Below, piece after piece: positions 25,917 to 35,700 of a stretch of DNA of 64,000 bases. Source of the stretch: PMNU01 sp035479875 (GTDB taxonomy: Bacteria > Patescibacteriota > Saccharimonadia > Saccharimonadales > UBA4665); NCBI GenBank assembly GCA_035479875.1, contig DATIIH010000001.1:245969-309968 (forward strand), in the 5' to 3' direction. The position numbers and the translations under genes were made by a program. The notes under the pieces are model-generated. The model was not told the origin of the DNA, did no database searches, and was given only the letters and a program-made list of their open reading frames with translations. Every line of letters starts with the position of its first letter. Position 1 is the first letter of the stretch.

Positions 25917-26864
25917 TTATTGCAGTTTGCTGATATAGCCGGCCCATTGGTCGGCGCTTACCCGGCTAGTGGAACGAATCAATATCAATAGCCCCTTCTC
26001 GGTAAAAATGAGCGACTGCGGGCCATTGGCCGAAGTGCCAATATACACCGTGGTGCTGCTCAAAGTCATCTTTTGGGTAGCATTAAACCCCTGGGCCATG
26101 CTGGCTATTTGGTCGGCGGTGTTGGTCTTAAAGCTGGCCGGCAGCGGCTGCTCGCTCACGTCGACGCGCACGCCATTAATCTGATCGGCGTAGGCATACA
26201 CGGGATCGCGCCCCGGCGGGCTAATCTTAGACCAGTTGGTCATACTCTTGCCCGCGGGCGTAATAGTAGCAAACGTAGGCGTGGCTTTTACCGGGCCGTT
26301 CGTGGACTGGCTGCCAACACTCACCTTAGGCTTAGCCGCCGAGTGGTGAGGCCAGCGTAAATGAAAACCGCCGGTAAACAGAGGTATGGCATACACGCCA
26401 ACTGATAAAAACAAAAAAATGCCAATACCTACCCATGCCTTGCGCGGCAACCGCTTAAGCTGCTTTTTGACTCTTGCCCAGGATACTTTGGGCAACCTGG
26501 GCAGTGATGGCATGCTGATGTTAATCTCAATAGCTTTGGCGGTCGCCCCGGTAGTTGTGCCCGCCCCAGCGCTGCCCTGCGTTTTGCGCGCTTTGAGCCG
26601 ATCGCCTGCCCCGGCCTGCTTATCGACTATTGGCGCAGCTGGCTGCTTCTTTTTAAAGAAATGCTTGCGCCGTTCTGCGCGCTTAGCTTTTTTGGCAGCC
26701 TTACGCTTATCTTCTTCTATTGCCTCGCGCAAGCGGATACGCTTTTGCTCGGCCCACACATCAGAGAGGTCGGTGTCGGCCGCTGGCTTAAGCCGCCCGT
26801 CCGCCCCGCGGCTCAGCGCGCTGCGCGGCCGGATAGAATAAATACGCCTAGATGGTTCCCTCAT
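25917..26864 (-). CDS. Single-pass membrane protein with charged cytoplasmic tail, 315 aa
   Basis: Not recognised. Residues 1-140 are highly basic with a Lys/Arg/Ala-rich coiled-coil-like stretch (~38-72), one transmembrane helix (~143-162), and an extracytoplasmic domain of ~150 residues ending in ADQWAGYISKLQ. No cysteine pairs or catalytic signature. Similar bitopic proteins are typical of the region. An extended -10 promoter lies only 10 nt before the start codon. parA follows downstream in the same direction with a ~100-bp gap. Confidence 0.75.
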   Translation of the reverse strand: MREPSRRIYSIRPRSALSRGADGRLKPAADTDLSDVWAEQKRIRLREAIEEDKRKAAKKAKRAERRKHFFKKKQPAAPIVDKQAGAGDRLKARKTQGSAGAGTTTGATAKAIEINISMPSLPRLPKVSWARVKKQLKRLPRKAWVGIGIFLFLSVGVYAIPLFTGGFHLRWPHHSAAKPKVSVGSQSTNGPVKATPTFATITPAGKSMTNWSKISPPGRDPVYAYADQINGVRVDVSEQPLPASFKTNTADQIASMAQGFNATQKMTLSSTTVYIGTSANGPQSLIFTEKGLLILIRSTSRVSADQWAGYISKLQ

Positions 26865-26874
26865 GACTGCCTAC

Positions 26875-26883
26875 AGTATAGCA
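26875..26883 (-). promoter_or_regulatory. Extended -10 promoter (TGC-TATACT) of the 315-aa gene
   Basis: TGCTATACT on the minus strand; the hexamer ends 10 nt before ATG 26864. No Shine-Dalgarno. The extended TGn motif may compensate for a weak -35. Confidence 0.6.
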
Positions 26884-26918
26884 AAATACCCTTTATGGTA
26901 ACCGTACATCTGGGAGGC

Positions 26919-29900
26919 CTAGAACGGTGTGTCGTCCGGTTGTTGGAGACCGCCGGTAAACGTGCGGCCGTGCATGAGACGTTTAGACGGGTCGGCCGTG
27001 AACTCAAGGGTAAGATCGGTAATAGTGGGGCCGCGAGTAATATCATCCGGATAACCATAGGCCCGCGACGAATCTATAGTGACTAACAAGTCAAAGAACC
27101 GGGCGCAGTTAGTGGTAACCCCGCTACCGTCGAGCGGCGTATAGGTACCGGGCGTGCCGAGCGTAACGTTACCCACATTAGTTACCTGCCCCCAGGTAGT
27201 CATGGCTGGCGACTTACAAGAGGTGGTGGTATTGGTCATTGATTCGTAACTCAGCTGCCAGGCGGCGCCAATCGAGTTATCCAAGCCGTTGAGCAGCCAC
27301 TTTTTGGGAAAAACATCGGTGTCGGTATCGATCATAATGGAATATTGGGCAACCTGGGGCTGCGAGAGCAAGCCGGTATAGTAGGTGCGCTGTGTAGTGG
27401 CTACAAAACTACCATTACAGCCGCCGCCAACTACATAGGCTTTACCGCCGCTATACGCCGCACCTGCGCCGTAACGTGAACCGCTATACTGCTGGTTGGT
27501 TTGATACCAGGCTCCCACGCCTGTGGGGTTGTTGCCACTCGCGATCGTGGTGTTGGCACTGATCGGAGCGACAAGCGTTTGCGGTGGACACGTAGTGGCG
27601 TTTGATCTGCCGCCGATAAGGTATATATAGCCGTTGGCCGCAAAACCGTCGGCGTCGGCAAGCGTGTTCGGCAAACTAGTAGTGTAAGTAGCCGAACCGA
27701 GCGAACCGTTACTATTTATCTTGAGGTACTGGACGTCGCTCAGGTAGTTAGCGCCGTCGTAGCCACCCAGGATATACATGTTATTAGCATAGGTAATAAC
27801 TGTTTCGTCGCTACGCGCGATGTTAAAAGCACTGTTAACGGTGGTCCACGAACCAACATATAACCCGCCAGAGCCAAGGTCGTCACTATAGTAGATGGTA
27901 TTCTGCTCGCTGGCTCCGGTGATTGTGGCTGAGTTTGAACCGCCGACTACATAAATACGGTTATTCCACACCGCAGCACCAATATTGGTAAGCGCGACGG
28001 GTAGCTGGTGTGAACCAGTTGACGAGGACCAGACGGTGCAATCAGCCCCCGAGAAGGTCGTGCACGCCTGCACACCAACCGATATGTTACCAGCACCAGA
28101 AACCCCACCTACCCAATACAGCGTATTAGCCGCCGCCAGTAGTTTGCCCCAGGCGCGTGCAACCGGCAGGTCGGCAGTTGCCGTCGCCCATGTCCCGACG
28201 GTTCCGTCGTTACTGATAGACGCATAGTAATCATGGGCTGTGGTGGTCGTGCACGTCATGTTCGTACAACCACCCGCATGGTATATATAGCCATTCAAAA
28301 TAGCCACGCTGCCGCCAATCAGACTGGTGCCACCAGACGCGCCAGTACACGGCCCAGTACCGCAAGCACTGGTAGTGTTATAGGCTGCCGGTGCTCCGCT
28401 ATCGTTGTTATATATCTGGAAAGTTTGGGTGGTATTGGTACGGGTACTACAACTGGACGGCGACGCGCCAGCGGTACACCCTCCAATCACGTAGGCAAAC
28501 GAGTTAGAGACTGGCACACTCAACCCCCACCGCTGGTTAATGGTAACGCTAGAGACGCTCCACACTCCCCAGCTGCCATCACTCACATTGAGCTTGGCAA
28601 ACTCAATGTCAGCCAACACACCACTTGTGCCATCGTAGCCACCTACGACATACAAATACCCGTTATAGCCAAAGCCCGCACCGCGCCGGCGTCCGGTAGC
28701 GGTTTGGTTGGCCCCCTGCACCCAACCGCTACCAACAGTAACAATATTGTTGGAGTTATCGAACTTCGCATAAATGGCAGTAGTGAGGTCAGTAAGACCG
28801 GGCGCCAGTCCACCTATCAAATAAATATAGTTGGCATACACCGCCCCAGCCATGGCACCCAGCCCAGTCCCGCTGGCGCCAGAGATTGTGCCTATTTGCA
28901 GCTGACTGGTCGTACTACAGCTAGCAACCGCTCCGGTAGTAGAAATATTGCACTTATAAACGCCCTGCGAATAGTTAGAGCATCCCACACTGCCGTCAGT
29001 ACAGCCACCGATAATATATAAGTTGCCAGGGTTGGTACCCGCGGATCCTGGGTTAGCCCGCGCATAGGCATAGGCATAGGTTAACGTGGTTGCAGCGGCG
29101 CTTGTGACGGTAGAAATGTTTGAGTTAGTGGTCCACGCGGCCAGACTGCCGTCGCTGTTCACCGATGTGTAGTAGATGTTCGTACCCGTAGTAAAACCAC
29201 CAATAAGGTATATCTGGCCGCCAAACACCGTGGTGGCTGCCGCCGCCAGGCCAACAGGCAACGTCGATGGGCTGACGCAGTACGAATCGGTATACGTGCC
29301 GCCTGTACATGCAGCAGGTTTTTGTAGCGTACCGTCCGAACCAATCGCCTGGTAGGTGACCCCGGTGGAAACCGAGGTACAGGCGTTGTTGGTGCATCCT
29401 CCCATGATGTACATGTACCCATTAATAATCGCCGTCTCGTTGAGCACGTTGCCCACCGAAGCGCTCGGCAAATCGCAGCTCGTGGGACTACCGCCGGAAC
29501 ACGGAGCCACACCGCTGGCTGAGGATGAGCCCACCGTACTGGCGTCGCCGTCACTGTTAATCACGCCGTAGTCCACATCAAAAATAGTATCGGTACAGCC
29601 GCCAGTGGACGGATCTTGGGCGCGACAACCCCCAAGACGGTATAAACCATTTTGCCAGGCGATAAGCGTATTGCCCATGCGCGTTTCGTCCAGACCGATA
29701 ATCGTATTCCATTTATCTATGCTGCCGTCAGCATTAATACTGGCCAACTGCACATCGGTGCCTATTGCCGTACAGTAGCCGCTACCGTTGAGCGTGGTAC
29801 AGCCACCGCCGATGTAGATATAGCCACCCCATATTGCGGCAAAGCTACCGCCGTTAGTGAGCCTGCCGGTAGTAAAGCTGTTCGTAGCCAGCCAGGCCTG

Positions 29901-32621
29901 CATAGTGCCATCGGAGTTCAGCTTGCTGTATTCCACGGTAGTTATCGGCGAACCGGTAAATGTAGCATCACCACCGACTACGTAAATAACGCTGTTATAA
30001 ACGACTGCACTTAGCCCGTACCGGTTCGCACTCAGCGCCTGCGTCCCTGTGGTTGTCCAGGTGCTAAATGTGCCCGTGGGGTTAATGCTGGCTGTTTGCA
30101 CGGTGTTACTGCTGAGTAGCGTACTGCTGGTAGTGAGTCCGCCCATAATATACATATGATTGTTATACGCCACAGCCGCAAACTCGCTCCGCGCATTACT
30201 CAACGCCGTATCGGTATACCAATAGACCGGCGTACCTCCGGTGGGATGCCATAATTGGGGCTCGCCGTTGGCGCCAAGCTTGGCGATGTACACGGTTGTT
30301 TGCGGTGTGCCGCCGCTATTGGCGCCGCCCATGGCGTACAGAAAGCCGTTGTAGGCCACGAGCGATAAGTTAGTGAGCGCTGTTGGCAAGTCATACGCAC
30401 TACTGGTGCACCAGCCGGTGCATGTGCCGGCGCCGGGGTTAGGACTTGTAATCTGATTAGTAGTGGGATCAAACTGAGCCCAAGATACCGTTGCGGTGAC
30501 TGCCGCGGTTCCTGATACGTAAGAAATAACAACTCCACCATTGGCTCCCGCCACTGCGCCACTTGTGCTCGCGGTACCCGCACCGCCGGTAGCTGCGGTG
30601 CTTCTATCGGTGTCGGAGTTGTTGCCTGGGGTAACGCCAGAGCCGGCGGTTTCTACCGTACTGCTGCCACTGACCAAGTCGCCACCGCCACCGCCACCGC
30701 CAGCACCACTGTTGTTGGCATTGACACTACCACCGCCACCGCCACCAAAGCGGCCACTACCACCGCCACCGCCACCTTCACAAGTACCAGCCGTGCCGCC
30801 TTTACCACCTGCACCGGTGCCACCAGCGCCGCCAGTACTGCCCGACACAGAAGTAGTACAGGTCGCGCCTGAGCCACCGGCATCACCGCCGGCGTTTGCC
30901 GCACCGGTTGCACCCGCCACGCCGCTGCCGCCGGCCGTACCGCCGGCACCACCAGCAGCATTTGTTCCCTGAGCGCCACCACCACCGGCCGCGCTACCGC
31001 CAAGCACGCCACTTGCTCCACCTCCAGCGCCACCAGCGCCACCGTTGCCGCTTCCGTTACCCCTGGCGCCGCCACCGCCACCGCCGCCACCGGCCTGGAT
31101 CAAAAATGTTGTGCTACGCTTAACGGCTGTGTAGCCGCCGCCGTTACCACCAGCGTTGGCCGCAGCCGTAACCGCGCCACCAGTACCAACCAACACCGTA
31201 AGCGTCTCGGCAGGAGTAACCGTAAGCACTGCTTTAGCGTAGCCACCACCGCCACCACTACCGCCCACAGCCGAGCTGCCGCTCCCTGTACCGCCGCCAC
31301 CACCCGCGCCCCAAGCCTTCACCGTTATCGACGTCACACCCGTCGGCACCACAAAGTTCGACGAACCCGCCGCATAGTAGGTTGAGCTCCCTGGCGTTCC
31401 ACCCTGCGCCCCGCCAACAGAGTAAATATAACCGCCTGCTACGGCCGTTCCCTGCCCCCAGACCGCAGTGCTTAAATCGCTAGTACTCGACCAAGCATTA
31501 ATGCGAGCGCCAGTAGTGGAACCTTTTTCGATTAAAGAATTGGGCGTGTCAAAGGTAATGTTTGTTTCGTTGTTGCCGCGCATGAACTTTTGAGCGGTCT
31601 CCACATAAATGCTCGGGTCGATGGCCAGCGGATAGTTGCCTTTGTTGAGCCCGCTCACCACCATGTGCAGATCACTACCCTGCATCACATACTTGGCCGT
31701 AACTTTAGTGCCCATGTGGCCCAACTCTTTAATAGTGGGCGCGGGAATGATAAACAACAGCGTGTTTTTAGGAGCCTTTGCTTTTGCTTTTTGGAGCAAC
31801 TCGGCATCTTTGGGGGTAGCGGTGCTAATATTGCCAGCAAGGGTTGTATTACCAAAAATGCCGATGTTACCGCTCGGGTCGGTCCTGGCCACAAATTGAC
31901 TGCCCAGGTTGAGGTTGTAGTCATACGTCACGGTGTTACCGGATGAACCCTTAAGGACAATATTCTCCTTTACTCCGGTGCCCTGCATGGTATACACCAT
32001 CCAGCCGGTACCGTTAGCAAATGGATACACGATGTTATTGCCATTTTGGCGACCAGATAACAGCAACGTCTTGGGAGTTAGCGTGAAGTCGATGTTATTA
32101 ACCGGGTCGGTAACGTTAATGCCCTTGGCGGGATCTTGGGGGGCAACTGCTTTTATTTGAGCTCCTAGGCTCGTTACCGACGTAGCTGTTTGCGGTGAGT
32201 AATTTTGATTAAAGGTAAACGCACTCTGTTTAGGATCAAACTTGATTTTGTCGGCCATAGCCTGAATCATTGGCGGCAGTAGCGATTCGGCTCCCGAACC
32301 AAGCGCATACGTTTGTTGGCTAAAGTACGGCTGCGATAAGCTGAGTAGCTCAGCAACTACGATAAGTATGGCTGTCAGGATCGACGCGGTGCGTGCGGTC
32401 GGGCCTTTTGCCTGCCGAACCGCTTGCGGCACAGGTAACCAGCCTGGACGTCTAACCCGAATGTGCACGCTGATGCGACCGCGAGCGGGCTTTGACGCCC
32501 CTGGCTTGACGGAGGTACGCGCAGACATGGTGGCTCGGGCTGGCCCGGAATAAAACGCAGCACTACGCCGTATATACAGCGCTCGATCTCGCCCTGGTGT
32601 TGGTTTTTTTATGTCGTCCAT
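26919..32621 (-). CDS. Giant kelch-repeat and Gly-rich surface protein, 1900 aa
   Basis: Basic cytoplasmic head (1-78), transmembrane anchor (~79-96), and an N-terminal extracellular domain (~110-370). About 18 kelch-type motifs (for example YNGYLYVVGG, WNNRIYVVGG) follow, enough for three six-bladed beta-propellers. A ~270-residue Gly-rich domain interrupts after the first blade (ITVKAWGAGGGGG to VVISYV). Six blades carry extra cysteines after the double Gly (GGCTNNAC, GGCTDGSVGC), suggesting disulfide-tied loops. A separate C-terminal domain ends in FTGGLQQPDDTPF. Probably binds surface glycans or proteins; inferred from kelch architecture. Start ATG 32621 has GAGGGAA 11 bases upstream. Confidence 0.85.
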   Translation of the reverse strand: MDDIKKPTPGRDRALYIRRSAAFYSGPARATMSARTSVKPGASKPARGRISVHIRVRRPGWLPVPQAVRQAKGPTARTASILTAILIVVAELLSLSQPYFSQQTYALGSGAESLLPPMIQAMADKIKFDPKQSAFTFNQNYSPQTATSVTSLGAQIKAVAPQDPAKGINVTDPVNNIDFTLTPKTLLLSGRQNGNNIVYPFANGTGWMVYTMQGTGVKENIVLKGSSGNTVTYDYNLNLGSQFVARTDPSGNIGIFGNTTLAGNISTATPKDAELLQKAKAKAPKNTLLFIIPAPTIKELGHMGTKVTAKYVMQGSDLHMVVSGLNKGNYPLAIDPSIYVETAQKFMRGNNETNITFDTPNSLIEKGSTTGARINAWSSTSDLSTAVWGQGTAVAGGYIYSVGGAQGGTPGSSTYYAAGSSNFVVPTGVTSITVKAWGAGGGGGTGSGSSAVGGSGGGGGYAKAVLTVTPAETLTVLVGTGGAVTAAANAGGNGGGYTAVKRSTTFLIQAGGGGGGGGARGNGSGNGGAGGAGGGASGVLGGSAAGGGGAQGTNAAGGAGGTAGGSGVAGATGAANAGGDAGGSGATCTTSVSGSTGGAGGTGAGGKGGTAGTCEGGGGGGSGRFGGGGGGSVNANNSGAGGGGGGGDLVSGSSTVETAGSGVTPGNNSDTDRSTAATGGAGTASTSGAVAGANGGVVISYVSGTAAVTATVSWAQFDPTTNQITSPNPGAGTCTGWCTSSAYDLPTALTNLSLVAYNGFLYAMGGANSGGTPQTTVYIAKLGANGEPQLWHPTGGTPVYWYTDTALSNARSEFAAVAYNNHMYIMGGLTTSSTLLSSNTVQTASINPTGTFSTWTTTGTQALSANRYGLSAVVYNSVIYVVGGDATFTGSPITTVEYSKLNSDGTMQAWLATNSFTTGRLTNGGSFAAIWGGYIYIGGGCTTLNGSGYCTAIGTDVQLASINADGSIDKWNTIIGLDETRMGNTLIAWQNGLYRLGGCRAQDPSTGGCTDTIFDVDYGVINSDGDASTVGSSSASGVAPCSGGSPTSCDLPSASVGNVLNETAIINGYMYIMGGCTNNACTSVSTGVTYQAIGSDGTLQKPAACTGGTYTDSYCVSPSTLPVGLAAAATTVFGGQIYLIGGFTTGTNIYYTSVNSDGSLAAWTTNSNISTVTSAAATTLTYAYAYARANPGSAGTNPGNLYIIGGCTDGSVGCSNYSQGVYKCNISTTGAVASCSTTSQLQIGTISGASGTGLGAMAGAVYANYIYLIGGLAPGLTDLTTAIYAKFDNSNNIVTVGSGWVQGANQTATGRRRGAGFGYNGYLYVVGGYDGTSGVLADIEFAKLNVSDGSWGVWSVSSVTINQRWGLSVPVSNSFAYVIGGCTAGASPSSCSTRTNTTQTFQIYNNDSGAPAAYNTTSACGTGPCTGASGGTSLIGGSVAILNGYIYHAGGCTNMTCTTTTAHDYYASISNDGTVGTWATATADLPVARAWGKLLAAANTLYWVGGVSGAGNISVGVQACTTFSGADCTVWSSSTGSHQLPVALTNIGAAVWNNRIYVVGGSNSATITGASEQNTIYYSDDLGSGGLYVGSWTTVNSAFNIARSDETVITYANNMYILGGYDGANYLSDVQYLKINSNGSLGSATYTTSLPNTLADADGFAANGYIYLIGGRSNATTCPPQTLVAPISANTTIASGNNPTGVGAWYQTNQQYSGSRYGAGAAYSGGKAYVVGGGCNGSFVATTQRTYYTGLLSQPQVAQYSIMIDTDTDVFPKKWLLNGLDNSIGAAWQLSYESMTNTTTSCKSPAMTTWGQVTNVGNVTLGTPGTYTPLDGSGVTTNCARFFDLLVTIDSSRAYGYPDDITRGPTITDLTLEFTADPSKRLMHGRTFTGGLQQPDDTPF
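30510..31350 (-). repeat. Gly-rich low-complexity domain inside the kelch protein
   Basis: The plus strand is dominated by GCC/ACC triplets, encoding poly-Gly/Ala/Ser runs flanked by the VPTGVTSITVKAWGAGGG entry and GVVISYV exit typical of Gly-rich surface domains. Open frames on the opposite strand here are Pro-rich artefacts. Confidence 0.85.
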
Positions 32622-32765
32622 CGGGCCTAAAGTTCCCTCTATTGCGGCTCCCCTCTATCTGCTCTTAATTTTACCATAAGTACTTCTGTTACAAAGTGTT
32701 TGGGCACATCAAATTACATGGAGGTTTTGCAGTCAACCTTCAGGTTACTGTCGGCTAGGGCGCTA

Positions 32766-35700
32766 CTACTTGTTGCTGAAGGTGAAGTTGAGGTTACTGA
32801 CGTAGGCGTTGGCGTTGCTACTGGCTGTAACATCTATCTTGAATATGATGCTGTCACCTCCGACGAAGCCACAGGTAGATGGGTCGGCCGTGCCAGTGGC
32901 TGTCTTGACTTGCCATGACGTTTGTACGCCGGTTGAAACTGTTGCCGAGCCACACAATGCGAGGGCACTGCCGGTATGATTCTTGTATACACTGTATGCG
33001 ACTGTCGAATTGGCGCTATCGGTAAGACCCATCAACGACGTGCTGCCCGAAGTAAAGGACTTAAAGGTGCTCGGCAACTGGTAAGTCACATAGACGCTGT
33101 ACGTTTGTGCTGTTGCCTGCGGCGAAGTCCATCTATAGAAGTTGAAGGTCTCGTTGGTACCACATACCGGAGTGCCGTGCGTCGCGTCATTAATGTCCAA
33201 GAAGTCGGAACAAATATCTGATGTAAGCGTACCCACACCCGTACCGTGCAGCACGGCGTTGGTGTACTCCGGCGAGATAGTGATGATGTTGTCTGGGCTA
33301 GAGCCACAGGCTCCCCAACCATCTGATTCGTAGCACTGCAACTTGCCGAGCGTAGTGTCGTAATACATCGAGCCAAGGAAGGCGTCGTTGTTAGCTGCGA
33401 TTGGGGCCGAGGCGGAGCGATCAAGGGTGAACAGTGTGACCGGACCACCGTTAACGCCGCCACCGATTTGCACGTCGGGGGTGGTGCCGCCGGAGATAGT
33501 CATCGAGAAGGTGTCGACCAAATATTTACGAACGTTCGATGCAGCTTCCACGAAGTAGACGTACGGGCCGGAACCGGACGGCGCGGTGCTATCGGTGGTT
33601 ATGTAGCAGGTGATCTGCGTCCAGCCGGTGGTGACAACGGTTTGAGTGTTGTAATCGACACAGTCAACGAAGTTTGTGCCGGCGTCGCGCGAATAGCGCA
33701 CCTTAAAGTCGGTAAACGCGGCACCCGTGCTCAGCTTAGCGTAGACCGATACGCGGTACAGCGTGCTGGTGAGCGGATTGATCGACAGTTTGTTGCGTAA
33801 GCCCGCGTTGGCAGCACCGGCCGTAACGTCGGCCGAGGCGCTGTCGCTGGCGTCATTACCGTCGAGCGTGTTGCGGGTAACCGAAACCGTACCGAGACCG
33901 ACCGAGCTCCCCCAGTTGGCGGCAAAGTTAGTGTTGTCGTCTACCCCGCTGTCTGTAGCGTAGTTGTGGTCACCAGCCAAGGTGATGCTAAAGTTGTCGA
34001 CGTAGAAGGTGTGCGCCACACCGCTGGTCTGACGGATTAAGATGGCGTTGGACGAGGTGATGCCGGAGGACGATGCGGCGAACGTACAGTTAACCTTGGT
34101 CCAAGCGCTAGTCTTTACTGTCTGGGCGCTCGCGCAGGCGACCGATGAGGTGTTGGTGCCGTCCTTAGAGAAGTCAACCTCGAGGTCGGTGAAGGTACCA
34201 CCAGTGGCTAGGCGCACGGCGAACGATACGTTGTAGAACTGGTTGGCGGTCAAAGTGGTGCTGAGGGTGTCGGCCACACCAGTGTTGGCCGTGGTGTTGG
34301 TGACCGTCGACACCGATGCGGCACCGCTGGCAATGTTGTTGCCGGCCGTTGTGTAGCGGCTAACGGTAGGACCAGAGCCGATGGCTGCCCAGGTGCTTGC
34401 CGGGAACGTGCTGGACGAGGCGCCAGCGGTTTCCGCGCCACCGTCGGAAGCGTAGTCGGTAACGTTGTCGCTCACCGAGAACAGGGTTGCGGCGGTTGCC
34501 GACTGGACTTCGAGGAGTGTGCCGTTGATCGGGTTGGAAGAATCGTCGCGAATGGTTAGGCCGTTGGCGTTAGCACCGTTGCTCACCAAGAGCTCAGCGC
34601 CACCGGCGCTGGTCAGGGTGTTGTTGTAGGCGGCCTGCAGTGTTGTGGAGCTTGATGCACCGGCGGCGGTCCAGTCGGAACCGTTCCAGATCATCGTTGC
34701 GGTGGTGTTCTGGCGCATAGCAATCTGGTTGCCCGTGCCACCACCGTTCACCGATAGGGTGAAGTCGTTTGAGCCGTTGGCAGCGGTAACGTACACCAGA
34801 CGACCGGCAGTAGCGTTGCCTGGGTCTGGCAGTGTGGCGGTCAGGCTCGCAGCAGTAGCGTTTATGATAACTGCACCGTAGCCGTCAACGCTGGCCTGGG
34901 TAACCGTACAGTTGCTACCACAAGATTGGCTGCCAGCCGTAGCAAGCGTGGGCTGGTTAATAATCACGATGCCCGATATGCCTGTACCAAGCCCGCCACC
35001 ACCACTAAGCGTAATGTTGCCGCCGTTGGCGTTGCCCACAGTTGCTGAGCCACCCTGGATAGCCACCGCGCCACCTCTTACCGCTGTAGTAGCACTGCCC
35101 GAGCCCTGCAGCGTAAAGTCGCTAGGTGCAGCTGCGGTAACACCGTTACCCAGGTACAGGCTGTTGGCGTTGTCGAATGTAGCGCGTACGACGCCGCCCG
35201 TGTTAAACGCGATGTTGCCGGTGCCCGCCTGCAGCGTAAGGCTGGAGGCGTTATTAATGTTGCCAACGGTTACTACCGCCTTGCCCGTGCTAGTGTCGGC
35301 ACCGTTGCCGATGTCGATGGTCTGGACAAAGTTGTTGCTGGTGGCACCCGCACCGATGCTAATGGTGTTAGTAGCAGTGGACTGGCCAATTGTGATGGTC
35401 CCCGTACCAACTGCGGCGCCAATGAGGATGCCGCCCGCCGCGTGTGGCACCAACTGGATAGCCTGGGTAATGTTGCTGCCGCCCTGTATCACCGTAATGT
35501 TACCGGTATTGTTGGCCGCCGAGCCGATCGTTACCGCCTGCGCAGTGGTGTTGTCGGTAGTGGTAGCGATGTTAATCGTGCTGGCATTGGCGGTGTTGCT
35601 CACGCTGCCAATGTTCACCACCTTGCCTGTAACCGCGTTGGTACCGATGTTGATGTTACCCGAAGCCGCTGCCGCCAGGTTAATGGCCGTGGCGCCGTTA

